A DNA stretch of 64,000 bases, taken from Hygrophila difformis (Eukaryota; Streptophyta; Magnoliopsida; Lamiales; Acanthaceae). This document shows positions 11,490 through 22,880 of the stretch, piece after piece (the first letter of the stretch is position 1; the number at the start of each line of letters is the position of its first letter). The position numbers and the translations under genes were made by a program. Below the pieces are notes generated by a model that did not search any database, had not been told where the DNA came from, and was given only the letters and a program-made list of their open reading frames with translations. The stretch covers positions 57,777,628 through 57,841,627 of the forward strand of contig JAOANR010000003.1 of NCBI GenBank assembly GCA_030278955.1, written 5' to 3'.

Positions 11490-12505
11490 CTCACGAACAT
11501 TGCATTCTCTAATCATGTGGCCTTCCCCACCACATCTATAACAAGTCCCGCGCCTTGGGCATTCACGCACCAGATGGGCTTGGTGGCACTGCGGGCAACG
11601 TGGTATGACTGTATGACGTATGCCGTTTCTCCCATAATTGAAACCTTTATTCTTATTCTCCTTAAAATTGCCATTGCTAATGTTTCGATTCTTTTTCTCA
11701 AACTCTTGCGAGTCCTTGCTCGACTCACCGGTTTCTTTACGCTTCAGTTGCTGGACTCGATCAATTGCTACAGCTCGATCGTAAACCGTCTGCAGGTTTG
11801 TGAATTGTCCTACTGCAAGTATCTCCCGGATATTAGACCCATCTCGAATTTCTGAGCCTTGTCAGAGTCAGTTGGTACTATCCTTGTAGCAAATCGCGCC
11901 AATTCCTTGAATTTGGTATAGTACTCTTGTACTGTTTGCGCTCCTTGTCTGAGGTTGATGAATTCCTCGTACTTTGCGGTCTTGGTGCTCAGTGGGTAGA
12001 ATCTTTCTCTCAAGGCTTCCTTAAGTCCTTCCCAGGTGTAGGATTCTTCATCTTCCTCTGAATTCGTTAGAAGGTTTTGCCACCACTCATCGGCTTCGCC
12101 TCCTAAGTAGTAGGTCGCTACACGTATCTTCTCCTCGTCGGGGCATTTGATAGCGTCCAAGAGTTTGTCAAAGGTACGGATCCAACCCTCCAACTTGGCC
12201 GGATCCTCTTGCCCGTCATAATGGGGTGGGTTGTAGGGGTTTACCAATGCCAAGTAGTTGACTCGGGCTACTGGCGGAGGTATTGCCGCTTGTGCCCTAT
12301 GCACCTCGGCATTTCCTAATGCTACGAGTACTTCTTCTACCGTCCTTAAACGTTCATCCATGTTGTTGGGAATAGGAGGCGCTCGATCTCCTACGTTCGG
12401 AGGAATCTCATTGTTGTTAGGTGCGTTTGGGAGGTCAGTGTCAGTGCCGTTTGGGCTTACCTTCCTCAGTTTTCTTCTAGGTGCCATTTCTCTGTTGTTA
12501 AGCAC
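11490..12505 (-). pseudogene. Chromovirus gag with two zinc knuckles, frameshifted
   Basis: The main frame (12505 to 11810, 231 codons) contains a retrotransposon gag domain: NPPHYDGQEDPAKLEGWIRT, GGEADEWW, LRERFYPLSTKTAKYEEFIN and TVQEYYTKFKELARF. The start could be the first Met, or the Met of MAPRRKLRK six codons later, which is the usual chromovirus gag start. After 11810 the reading shifts frame, and at about 11500-11600 two knuckles appear, CPQCHQAHLVREC and CYRCGGEGHMIREC, the nucleocapsid RNA-binding motifs. No protease or polymerase follows before the polypurine tract, so pol was deleted. Gag may once have been supplied in trans. Confidence 0.85.
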
Positions 12506-12539
12506 GCGGAGATGAGTTTCTAAGTGATCAAAATCTAGG

Positions 12540-13017
12540 ACTAAGGCAAAGTTAGTCTTTAGCAGGCGCTCCTATGTTAAAGTCATGTCGAATACTAATT
12601 TAAGAGTGTCTTCATAGAGTCGATGATTCTCATAAAAAGAGTGAGTGTAATTATGTATGTATGCATATGCAATCCCCCCAATAAAAAAATTTAATTATGC
12701 ATGCATTCATTTATCCATGAGTTTTAAAAATAAATTTATTCCATGGATAGATTTTAAAAGAATAAGGGTAAAACATTTGGGCCCCTATATTGGGCCAAAA
12801 GAATAAATTATTTGGGCTTGGGTAAAACAAGGGTATTGGGCTAAAAATAATTTCTTGGGCTTCAAAAAAAATATTTGGGCTTCTAAAAATTTTTTTGGGT
12901 TAAAAATTTGGGCTTTAACTTCAAAATAGTAATTGGGCTCTTTAAAATATATTACTAGTTTAGAAATAATAACTTTAAAAATAATAATACTTAAAAATAA
13001 TAGTTTAAAAATATTTC
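12540..13017 (-). other. 5' untranslated internal region of the chromovirus-like element
   Basis: AT-rich leader between the primer-binding site and gag. From about 12780 to 13020 the word TTGGGC recurs irregularly in an A/T background. No gene is evident. Confidence 0.6.
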
Positions 13018-13031
13018 GGGCTCTGATACCA
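13018..13031 (-). other. Primer-binding site, tRNA-iMet type
   Basis: The minus strand reads TGGTATCAGAGCCC, the complement of the initiator-Met tRNA 3' end, three bases from the 5' LTR edge at 13035. Chromoviruses commonly use this primer. Confidence 0.95.
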
Positions 13032-13660
13032 CTCTGTAACACCCCGGATTTGATAACCCAGGCCGGGATGTCACCGCCACACCTCCCAAGCAAGACACGA
13101 CTTCATTCGAGCTCACTTGAAAGATGCAAGGCTAAGGGTATAAAATAATTTTAAACAACCAAGTCCGGAAATACTTATATTTAAAAATAATAATCATTCA
13201 TACACGCAGCGGAAATATAAATTGTGCAGCGGAAATAAAGTATAAGGGCCGACATGGCCAAAACACGGGTTAAACAGGCCCGTTCATACTATAGTTTAAT
13301 GCAAATTTAAAATAAAGTGTTCCCAAAAATTCCCATGCATGCACGTGCTCAGTATAATCCATATGCTCTGTAGGAAAAAGAAGGAAATGGTTTGGGTCAG
13401 CAAAAGGTGCTGAGTAAGTTAACACCTAGCATGACTTAGGGGTTTCAAAACCTTTAATTAAATTTAATAAAAACATGCTTGTAGGTAATACACGATTTAC
13501 GTTAATCATCCACTAATAATTAAATGGCATAATTTAAAACAAAGAAAATATTCAATGATTTCAGGATTTGGTATTTCAAGGATTTCACTCTTTCACTTTT
13601 GTTCGATATGATCTAGTATAATATGTTCTCGGGAAAATGGACCCGCAAGAATTTAAACGC

Positions 13661-14080
13661 ATCCTAGGGAATCAAACCCGTAGGATCAACACACGTCCTG
13701 GGGAATCGAACCCGCAGGAATCAAACGATCGCCCTTGGGGAATCGAACCCGCAAGAACTCAAATACATCCTAGGGAATTGAACCCATAGGAATCAACACA
13801 CATCCTGGGGAATCGAACCCGCAGGAAAACAAACGATCGCCCTTGGGGAATCGAACCCGCAAGAACTCAAATACATCCTAGGGAATTGAACCCATAGGAA
13901 TCAACACACATCCTGGGGAATCGAACCCGCAGGAAAACAAACGATCGCCCTTGGGGAATTGAACCCACAAGAACTCAAATACATCCTAGGGAATTGAACC
14001 CATAGGAATCAACACACATCCTGGGGAATCGAACCCGCAGGAAAATAAACAATCGCCCTTGGGGAATCAAACCCGCAAGG
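13661..14080 (-). repeat. Array of twelve tRNA T-arm / B-box-like hairpins (5' LTR)
   Basis: Same three-type subunit order and count as the array at 8676-9097, with a few substitutions, for example a subunit near 13950 reading GGTTCAATTCCCC on the minus strand. Confidence 0.9.
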
Positions 14081-15980
14081 TAAGAACACATTTCGCAAGT
14101 TTCACAAAATTCTCAAATATAACTTACACAAGTCGCTGTCTTACTCCATAATTAATTAAAAATTCATTTTAAGTCCGAAAATTTTGCAATTTCACCAGTC
14201 ACTCGAAAACACAGAGACGAACAAGTTTCGTGTTTTACGTTTCTCGATCCGGGTTAAGGAAATGAGTCAAAAATCAAGTCGTTCCCATAAGTAGTATGCT
14301 GTCAGGTTTCAGATTCGACACCATTCAAAGATTCGACTTTTTAACATATCAAATGGACTCCAAAAATTCTGAAATTTTATATGCACACACTAGACATAAT
14401 TATCTACAACTTTCATTCAGATTGCAAGGATCAATTCGGACTCAAAGATATAGAAACAGGCTCATCAAGTTCGGACATCAACACCTTCAGATTTCCAAAA
14501 GGGTTTTTCAAGGCAGTTTGTGTTTGGATTGTTTTGGGATAGCAAACGTTGATAAAAATGGCTGAAATTTTTACACAACTTAGATTAAGGTGTTAGGATC
14601 AAAAGTCTAGTTTTGAATTTTTCGGTTTGAATTCTTGAAGTAGGGGTTTTGGTCCAATTTCAAATCTGTCACAGTTTCAAGTTCGACTTTTAGGGCAGGT
14701 TCATTGGAGGCCATTTTCGGATATCAAAACACAATGGAAAATTATGAAAATTTTACACAAACTAGATCTATGTCTTAGGAACGTTTTTCATGTTTTGAGT
14801 TTTTCTGTTTGAGCAGTTTTATGTGTTCGAAAAATTCGCACCAATACGCTGCGCCGGGGGTTTTTCGCGTTGATAGATTTTGAGTTTCTAAATCTCCATG
14901 TTTGGTTGCATTTTAAGTCACCCAAAACCAAGTAAGCATTAACTTACAGTGGGGATGATATCTAGGAGGTCACGGGGTCGTCCGGAATCCACGGGATGTC
15001 ACGAACGAATCTCCTCAAGTCGGTTTCCTCTTCCAACGTCCACGAACCGAATCCGTAAGTAAAAATCCTTAGTTAGATTCGATTTTTGGATTCAAAAAGG
15101 TGTAGATAAACTCAAAAACTATTTACCAACGTCCTAGGGGTCTGTCTTCTCCATCACAAGTCCTTCTTGTTCGGATTTCATCGTCGGAACTTCAAGAACG
15201 CAAGGGATTTCGGGGTTTTCGACTTTGGGAGGAGTTGGAGAGAATGTGAGGAGAAGATGGCTGCTCTAGGGTTATATTTTTCGAATTTAGGGTTGGGGCG
15301 CAGTCTAAGGTCGTCCCACATATCCTTCCATAGCCCGGGATTGAGTTTCCATCATCGGGGGTCGAAAATATGGCAAGAAGATCGTCGGAACGCGTTGTTG
15401 CCATTTTTCTGGGGGGTCACGCGATCATGGCGCGCCCATAGGCTAAACACCGCGCGGCCAGCGCGCGGCCTCCGCCAGGACCTCGGTCCGGGCGGGTCCG
15501 TGCGATCCGATCGGGCCTTTTCTCCTCTCTTTCGGACTTCTGTGCTCCTACGTTTTCGGGCTCGATTTTTCGGGTCACTCTCGGATTATAAATTCTTATC
15601 TTAAATTAATCTCGTCTCGAGTTAATCCCGTACTTGAAATCTTGAGTCCGTTGCATTTGGATTCGTCGGCTTCTAATTCGTCGTCTTTTGACTCCCGTGC
15701 AACAATTTATCTAATTAATTTATTTCCAACTTCACGGGTTCCTGGAATTAAAATTCTTTTCTTTCTTGAATTTAGTTTCAATTCTTTTGACTCGATTTCA
15801 TGGAATGTCTTCGGGCTTCCTTTCCCTCCTTTATTCCATTTTGAGTTTTTGAATCTATCAGCGTTTCATTTCCGAGCAATAATTTATTGTGATAAATTAT
15901 TTTCTTCTTCTCGGAGATATTTCAACCTTGATTTGATTAAGAAATAAATTTTATTCCTTTGGACGCCGATAAAAATCCCG

Positions 15981-16005
15981 GGTATTACAGTTTACCCCCC
16001 TTAAG
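15981..16005 (-). other. Fossil LTR end and polypurine tract inside the 5' LTR
   Basis: GGTATTACA ends at 15989 and is followed by GTTTACCCCCCTTAAG. It is the counterpart of 10998-11022. Confidence 0.75.
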
Positions 16006-16351
16006 AATCAACTTCGTCCGCGAAGTTGGTGTTAGCTTCTCGCGAGCTTGGAACTAAGGTCCTTTCTATTTTGTGCTATTGTTTGAATGCGTGATTGTAT
16101 CATTATGTGTTGTTGTTCTTGATGTTGTTTGTATTATTTTATTATATCGTTTGACTGAACCCAGAATTGAAATTTCCAAGTTGCCTACGTACCCTGTGAA
16201 GGGATCAAGTCATTACGTAGTTCAAAACAATTTGAATTTGCTTATTCGAAATACAAAATATTCGGAATAGAATATTCGGGTCGTTACACCATTAGCAATG
16301 GCATGCTTTTTCCACGTGCTCCTCAGCTTCATCTGGATGTATTTTGAACTT

Positions 16352-16691
16352 AATTCGGTCTCCACATGCAATTCGGTATAGACCGAATTGGTGGACATCG
16401 AATTGCTTGAAGTCTTTCTTTCTTGATCTTTGGCTGGGATGTGGTCTTCAGTGTCAATTCGGTATAGTGTAGACCGAATTGATTTTGTCGAATTGCTCAT
16501 GGTCTCCTGCTTGGCTCCCTTGTCTTGAATCAATTCGGTCTATGCAATTAATTCGGTGTAAACCGAATTGCATAAACTGAATTGGGTATCTTGCTTCTCC
16601 TCTCAACACTTGGTCTATTGTTCTTCTTTATTCTTTAGCAATTCGGTCTATATGGGCAATTCGGTATAGACCGAATTGCCTAGACCGAATT
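16352..16691. repeat. Palindrome cluster 2 of LTR B (arm AATTCGGT)
   Basis: Four units with the same arm as cluster 1, for example an outer AATTCGGTCTATATGG / CCTAGACCGAATT pair around the inner AATTCGGTATAGACCGAATT at about 16640-16691. It lies in U3, upstream of the LTR TATA box. Confidence 0.9.
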
Positions 16692-16721
16692 GCCTTTCAA
16701 CACTTAGCCAAAAATTTCATT

Positions 16722-16840
16722 TTTGTGGGTTTTTCATTCTTTTTCCCATCTTTTTTATTTTTGTGGGCTATTTTATTCTTTTGCCCATCTTTTTGATTTT
16801 TGTGGGCTATTTTATTCTTTTGCCCATCTTTTCATTCCTT
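16722..16840. repeat. T-rich minisatellite in U3 of LTR B
   Basis: About three tandem copies of a 38-base unit containing TTTTGTGGGCTATTTTATTC and TTTTGCCCATC. LTR A has two copies at about 20521-20600. Confidence 0.8.
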
Positions 16841-18585
16841 TTTCTTTTCTTTTTCCTTTTTTCATGTTTTTGAATTTTTCCAACACAAATACAATTAAAA
16901 TTGCATATTTTTGTGTTTTTCATTACCAGCTTATTATTTTTACTAACTCGCATTAATTTGTCGAATTCAACTGCTTTCTTATTAAAATAAGATGGAAATG
17001 CGATCAAAATGTCCGTCTCAGACACGGAAATGGATTGGAAATAATGGACAATTTTGGCCATTATCAGTCTTCTATAAAGCATTTAAAAGAAAGCGGTAAA
17101 GAAAACATTTAAAAATCTATCACTCGGGAGCTTTAAAAAATTATCTCATTCCGTTAGTATAAAAGAGCCCCTGGTCTTGATGACCAGATGCAGATTTAGA
17201 ACTTCCCAAATATCAATAAGCCACAGGACTTATAACATCTGGTTAGTTATGAGATACAAACTGAATGGAACGGACCCATGAAGATCTATTCCGAATGTAC
17301 TCACTCAAGACTCAATTCTAGGCTTTGGCGGGAGAAGTTAGTAGTTGAAAGAATACTCAACCCTACCTTAGAAATTAACCAAGGCCTATATATTGTTCCT
17401 CTAGTATTATTTATCACAGCTTATCTGAATCCATATGGACACTGATTCAATGTAATACCTAATATAAGATTTCCAACACACAGCAATTTTGAGAAACCAA
17501 TTGATATTTGAAAATCATTCCCTACACAGGTACTAGACTCTCAATTAAAACACAGATCCTTTCAGTCTAGGTGAGACCTAATCGCTGACTCTGCTTCTAA
17601 ATTCTCAAAATCAACCCCCAGTAGAAGATGAGTTAGTCATAACTGTAAAATTATCCCTTACTTAGATCCGGATTTTATAAAGTGATTTTTGTGGAAATTT
17701 ATTATGCAACATCTGATTTAGATCAAGACTTCTATGTCCAAGGAGAAGGATCTCCAAAATATTATAGACCACAATATCTACATAATAATATCATGCATAC
17801 ATGTATATGAGAAGATAAAATAAAACACCCCAAAATATATGGTGGGATTAGACAGTATTTGATACACAAAGATGGATTAGCCATGAGAAAAGAAGAATTT
17901 GGCTAAAAAAAAAGTGCTAGAAATAACAGGGGTGATCTGGACTGCAAACATCTGCTATCCAGTTCCCAACTATTCCAGATGGTATGATTTTTAGACAGTA
18001 AGAGACCTTCAATGAAAGTGATCGCTATCATTGAGGGTTCTTCTATCCATGATTAAGGAAAAACCCACATGTTTTCTTACTACATTATTATTATAACAGT
18101 GTTGATCGACACTGTACAATACTACCATAGCTTCACATTCAGGTTTGAAATTAAGATAAAGAAAAGAAAACTGTATCTATTTAGGAATTGGCTGAGTGGC
18201 TAATCGTTATCCCTGTGAAGGGACCTTTTTGTCGGAGCTTCCACCAATCTCTAATCAGACCATGCAAAATAATGAGTAATAATTAATACACAGAAGACGA
18301 GCTAATCGTTATCCCTATGAAGGGACCTTTCTGTCAACATTGATCTGTGAAATTCCTTATCACTCATTCATACACACAATAAAAGGAAAAGATGAAATTA
18401 AAAGAATATTTATGGTATTATGTGAGTGTTAATCACACAATAATTTAGACACTAATGGTTTGAGATGTGTAATGGATAAAATTAGATGTAATGGGCCTAA
18501 GCCCAATACTTATACACCCATGCAACTTACACAACTCAAGAAAATAAAATATTTTTCGAGTTTTTTAAAATAGGAAGAAGGGGTC

Positions 18586-19070
18586 AATGCGGTCTATTAA
18601 GTCAGATGTGGTATAAACCGCATTGAAAATGCATGAGAAATGAAGTATTACCTTACCCAATTAATCATTGCAAGGATGCGAAATAACATCATCTAATTCG
18701 GTTTTCCAAATATATGCGGTATAAACCGCATTGGACAAACCGAATTGATGAGGTTATTCCCTTACTAAAATTTGGCTAAGGCATTTTCTTCAAAAGGTGA
18801 GGGTAATGCGGTTTACTAAGATAATGCGATATAAACCGAATTGGTAAACCGCATTGGTAGACAAGGAGAAATAAAATAAGGCATGAAGGGTGTGGAATGC
18901 ATACAATGTGGTTTCAGAAGGCAATTTGATTTAATAGGCAATGCGGTATAAACCGCATTGCATATACCGAATTGCAAGAAACTGCATGAAGAAAATAAAC
19001 ATCAATTTTTATCCTGCAATGCGACCTTCATGAGCAATGCGGTATAAACCGCATTGCCTAAACCGAATTG
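18586..19070. repeat. Palindrome cluster 1 of LTR A (mixed AATGCGG / AATTCGG arms)
   Basis: Five units at the same place as in LTR B, but with two arm types. At about 18692-18744 outer AATTCGGTTT pairs with AAACCGAATT around an inner ATGCGGTATAAACCGCAT. At about 18803-18857 outer AATGCGGTTTAC pairs with GTAAACCGCATT, while the inner pair is mixed. Partners usually match each other even where neighbours differ. Confidence 0.9.
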
Positions 19071-19952
19071 CATGCAATTTTCGCATAAGTACATTTTTTT
19101 GCTCACAAGTGTTCATGCGGTTTCTAAGTTGATGCGGTTTATGATAGATGGGACTGACCACATCATTCATTTCACATCAGTGTCATCTCGCAGTCACACT
19201 TGTGAATATTTTGTGGTTAAAAAGAAGCATGCATGTACAGTGGGTAATAGCATGAATTAAACCCTAAAACTACAAACATGGAATTCAAAGATTAATCTAC
19301 CTAAAACAATGCAAAAAATTAAGAACTATATGCATAAAAATAAGAACACCAACATTATCTAAGGAAGCATAAACAAAAGATCTAGAACAAGAAAGGTAAA
19401 ATAAAGAATTAAACCTATTTCTAACAAACCCTAAAATTATCTAAAACCTAAGAACACCTATTTGAAGCTCTAAGGCATAAAAACATACTACAAACCCACT
19501 AAACATGCATTTATTAAGAATTTAAGTCAACTAAGAAGGGCACATTAAATGAAACCTAGTTGAAACAAACAAACATTCTACACATTTATTACTAAGGAAA
19601 GTATTTAAAAAGTGTAAAACACATGAGACAAAACCCATTTCTGGAATTTTTCCTTGTATTAACACTTGAAAGCATGATAAATAACCCAAACCACCCATTA
19701 GATTGAGGGTAGGGTTCATTCTAACTAGAAAGCATGTTAAATATATGGAAATGGCTACACTAAAAGGTAGTAACAAGCTTTTACAAACTAAACTAAAATT
19801 AAAACATCTAAACTAAGCTAACATGCATGAAAAATAAACTAACTAAACTATCTACCTAACCCTTAAAGGATGAAGATCCTCCTGCTTGTTCTCTTTGTCC
19901 CCTGGCTGAATGTCAAAGTGTGTAAGAGTCTTCTTCAAGTGTTGAGGAAGAT

Positions 19953-19961
19953 CTTTTATAC
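19953..19961 (-). promoter_or_regulatory. TATA box of LTR A with upstream TGGGCY motifs
   Basis: The minus strand reads GTATAAAAGAT. Two TGGGCY motifs lie just upstream at about 19978-19998. It separates the U3 palindrome cluster from the leader cluster. Confidence 0.65.
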
Positions 19962-20055
19962 TTCTTTTTCAGAACCCTAAGCCCATCAGGGCCCATTAAC
20001 AGTAGCATGTATTTTTCACGTGTTCCACAGCTTCATCCGGATGCATTTTGAACTC

Positions 20056-20493
20056 AATTCGGTCTCCTCAAGCAATTCGGCATAAAACGCATTGGATATA
20101 TCGAATTGCATGAGGTCTCTCTTCCTTGGTCTTTTGGCTGGGATGCGGTCTTCAAAAACAATGCGATTTAATTCGCATTGTGTAGACCGAATTGGCTATT
20201 TCGCATTGCTCATGGCCTCCTGCTTGGCTTTCTTGTTTTGATGAAATGCGGTATAATAGTCAATTCGGTATAAACCGAATTGAGTAATACCGCATTGCAT
20301 CTCTCTTTTTGCTCTGGGTTTCGTCCTTTTATTGAAGTGATGCGGTTTATGAGTCAATTCGATATAAACCGAATTGAATAAACCGCATTGGGTATTTCGC
20401 ATCTCCTCTCAACACTTGGCAATTTTTCCTTTTCTTCAATGATTCGGTCTGCATGGGCAATGCGGTATAAACCGCATTGATGTAAACCGAATT
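20056..20493. repeat. Palindrome cluster 2 of LTR A (matched arm switches)
   Basis: Five units. At about 20244-20298 and 20340-20388 the outer arms are AATGCGG/ATGCGG type with matching partners, while the inner palindromes are AATTCG type. At about 20443-20491 the reverse holds: outer ATTCGGT/ACCGAAT, inner AATGCGGTATAAACCGCATT. Confidence 0.9.
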
Positions 20494-21380
20494 AATTTTC
20501 AACACTTAGCAAAAAATTCAGTTTGTGGGATTTTTATTCTTTTTCCCATCTTTTTGATTTTTGTGGGTTATTTTATTCTTTTGCCCATCTTTTTCAATCC
20601 TTTTTCTTTTCTTTTTCCTTTTTTCATGTTTTTGGATTTTTCTAACACAAATACAATTAAAATTGCATATTTTTGTGTTTTTCATTACCAACTTCTTATT
20701 CTTACAAACTCGCATTAACTGTCGAATTCAACTGCTTTCTTATTAAAATAAGATGGGAATACGATCAAAATGTCCGTCTCAGACACGGAAATGGATTGGA
20801 AATAATGGACAATTTTGGCCATTATCACAGTGGGTGACATCTACTTTAGGCACCCCCACGTTGACACCTTTGGAACTTACTTGGGCTTGCCTATGCTCCG
20901 GGGCCGACGTTGTTGTAGTGACTTTTCTTTTCTGTTTGAAAAGATGGATAGTCGTCTAGAGGGATGGGCGGCCAAGCTTCTTAATAAAGCTGGTCGCCTT
21001 ACTCTCTGTCGTTCTGTTCTAGCAGCCATCCCCACATACTTTATGCAGATTCAATGACTCCGTGAGACGGTGTGCCGTGTTATTGATAGGAGGATTAGTC
21101 GTTTTCTGTGGAAGGATCGATGTGGTAAAGGATTACACTTGGTGAGTTGGGCAACTGTTTCTAAGCCACGGGCGGCCGGAGGCCTCGGTCTCAGACGAGC
21201 ATGTCTTATGAATATTGCTCTTCTAGGGAAGCTATTGTGGGGGGTCCTCCATTGTCCTGATAAAACATGGGTACAACTACTTGGGAGCACGTTGCAGCCA
21301 TCGGATTTCTTGCATATGCATTCTCCTAAGCCGCGGTCTCAAACTTCATGGCTACTATTTAAGCTGCTGTCGTTTCTCCA

Positions 21381-21401
21381 GGGGGGGGGGGGGGGGGGGG
21401 G
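21381..21401 (+). repeat. Homopolymer of 21 G in the LINE
   Basis: A run of 21 G inside ORF2 encodes seven glycines in the open frame. Related LINE proteins usually have no such run here, so it is probably slippage or a sequencing-length uncertainty. Confidence 0.9.
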
Positions 21402-22048
21402 CTTTCAGTTTCGATTGGGGAAGGGAGATGTGTCTCTCTGGTTCTCGAGGTGGTGGAAAGGCCGACAGCTTGGTCCACAACTGCCCTATGTAGCTACTCA
21501 AGACCTTGGGTTTAGAGTTAAAGATGTTATTGAAGATGGCTCTTGGAATCTGGCTTCCATTTATACACCGATCCCGACTCAACTCTTGGGAGAACTCATT
21601 AACTCTCCTCCTCCCCCATTACATGATTCCACGGATGACTTATGGATTTGGGCTGGGGATTCTTCTGGGAAATATACTGTTAACTCCGCCTACAAATTTC
21701 TCTCCTCGGGGTTCTCTCATGGTTCGGATTGGGGCTGGCTTTGGAAGATTGATATACCTGCTAAAATTTGGTTAGTGGTTGGTCAGTCATGATTCGCTAC
21801 CAGTAAATTCTTTACGGTTTAGGCGGCGCCTGGCTACTTCACCCTTATGCGTGCTCTGCGGAGTCGCCGAGGAGACGTGGTCTCACTGTTTGTTTTCTTG
21901 CACGTGGGCTGGCCTTGTCTGGCATGCAATTCAGGTAGCAATCCCTCAGGATATCCATTCTGTTCCCAAGGGGTCCATCTGTGCGTTCTTGAAGGGGATG
22001 TATTGGTGGTATGGGAATATTTTTCTGGCAACTCTATAGACGCTATGG

Positions 22049-22687
22049 GTGGAAAGGAATGCCCAAATTTTTCATAGGATTCACAAATCCATGTGGCGGC
22101 TTAAGAGGGGTATTTCCACTCTGGTATCCGACCTCTGTAAGTCTCAGTCTTCTTCTTCTAGTCACGCCCCAAACGTCAGGTTGATTAATTGGCATATGAG
22201 GGAGGGATATGAAACTATACTTCACGTCGATGGAAGCTCTGTAGGGAACCCGGGGAGGTCGGGTTTCGACTTTGTGGTTAGAAGTGAAGATGGGCATTGG
22301 AAAGGAGGAGGTTGTGGATTCCTTGGCGAAGCGAAAAATACTTTTGCTGAGCTTGCTGCTCTATTGGCAGGGCTCACTTATGTTCAGAACATGGGAGTAG
22401 CTCGTGTTTGTGTATATTCGGACTCGATGACATCCATCAAGCTGCTGGACTCCAAGGAGAAATTTCTTCCCTTCTCTGCCATTATCATGAAAATTAATGA
22501 GTTGAAATCGTCCTTTGAAGAGTGCCACATTTTCCATGTTCTTCGTGAAGGGAATAAGGTGGCGGACCGCCTTGCTAGGCATGGAGCATCTATTCAAGAC
22601 TTTTTCACGACGTGGGCTATCCCGCCGGATTTCTTTTTGAGGGACATGGCGGCGGATGCGTCCGGCGTATGGTTCCCTAGGGCTTGA
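22049..22687 (+). pseudogene. LINE RNase H domain
   Basis: An open frame of 212 codons ends the LINE. The RNase H fold carries the four expected acidic positions: D in HVDGSS, E in NTFAELAALLAGL, D in VYSDSMTSIKLL and D in NKVADRLARHG. The domain would remove RNA from the RNA-DNA hybrid during reverse transcription. The frame is intact, but the upstream RT is broken, so only this domain is preserved. An ATG at 22049 is an arbitrary start within the polyprotein. Confidence 0.85.
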
Positions 22688-22774
22688 TCTTCTGTTACTG
22701 TTTTTTTTTCTCTATTTTTATTTTCATTGTTTTTCTCTAGCTTCGGCTTCGCCAAAAAAAAAAAAAATCTATCA

Positions 22775-22880
22775 ATGCCTTACCAATAGCAGCTAACTTG
22801 AGTGGATTAGGATTCTAGTCGCTTAAGTAAGGTTTCGGGTTCAAGCCTTGTGCATGCAAAAACTTGAGACCTCTGCTTAA
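22775..22880 (+). mobile_element. tRNA-like SINE fragment
   Basis: Directly after the LINE poly(A) there is an A-box-like stretch (AGCTAACTTGAGTGG) followed about 40 bases later by a B-box-like GGGTTCAAGCC. This spacing is that of tRNA-derived SINE heads. No clear tail or target duplication is seen. Confidence 0.4.

Larger units (their letters stand above)
8052..16288 (-). mobile_element. Chromovirus-like Ty3/gypsy element without pol
   Basis: A complete insertion of 8,237 bases with a perfect 5-bp target duplication, LTRs of 3,249 and 3,254 bases, a tRNA-iMet primer-binding site, a polypurine tract and an internal region of only about 1.7 kb. The termini TGTAACACCCCGG and CGTTACA are typical of plant Tekay/Del chromovirus LTRs. 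The internal region holds gag and zinc knuckles, but protease, RT and integrase are missing, so it would depend on a relative for mobility. The first ~300 aligned LTR bases show five differences, all transitions, indicating a fairly young insertion. It sits inside solo LTR B. Confidence 0.9.
13035..16288 (-). repeat. 5' LTR of the chromovirus-like element
   Basis: Aligned with 8052-11300 along its whole length, with the same B-box array, GC-rich stretch, TATA-like site (15584-15593) and buried polypurine tract. Its outer end at 16288 is confirmed by the CCATT target duplication at 16289-16293, so the extra 290 bases beyond the fossil boundary at 15989 really belong to the LTR. Confidence 0.9.
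16289..17066 (-). repeat. Solo LTR B, segment 2 (U3 side)
   Basis: Continues LTR B after the chromovirus insertion and ends TTTTGGCCATTATCA, the shared outer terminus of LTRs A-D. It holds palindrome cluster 2 (16352-16691) and about three copies of a 38-base T-rich repeat built on TTTTGTGGGCTATTTTATTC (about 16722-16835). Confidence 0.9.
17067..20827 (-). repeat. LTR A of element 1, second segment
   Basis: Resumes with GTCTTCTATAAAGCATTT, completing the sequence interrupted at 4262, and ends TTTTGGCCATTATCA at 20827. It contains the leader duplicate motif (18198-18334), palindrome cluster 1 (18586-19070), the TATA box (19953-19961), cluster 2 (20056-20493) and a two-copy T-rich repeat. The sequence after 20827 is LINE coding sequence, so element 1 inserted into a LINE; the expected duplicate of CAGTG (20828-20832) would be left of the window. 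Confidence 0.85.
20828..22770 (+). mobile_element. L1-type LINE, 3' part of ORF2 to poly(A)
   Basis: Starts within the C-terminal half of reverse transcriptase: GTYLGLPMLRGRR, then LEGWAAKLLNKAGRLTLCRSVLAAIPTYFMQ, the standard plant L1 motif downstream of the RT active site. It continues with FLWKDRCGKGLHLVSWATV and a zinc-binding zf-RVT segment (LCVLCGVAEETWSHCLFSC). It ends in RNase H and A14 after CGGCTTCGCC at about 22750-22767. The upstream part is missing because element 1 inserted at 20827. At least two stops or frameshifts (around 21056 and 21790) and a G21 tract make it a pseudogene. Confidence 0.9.
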
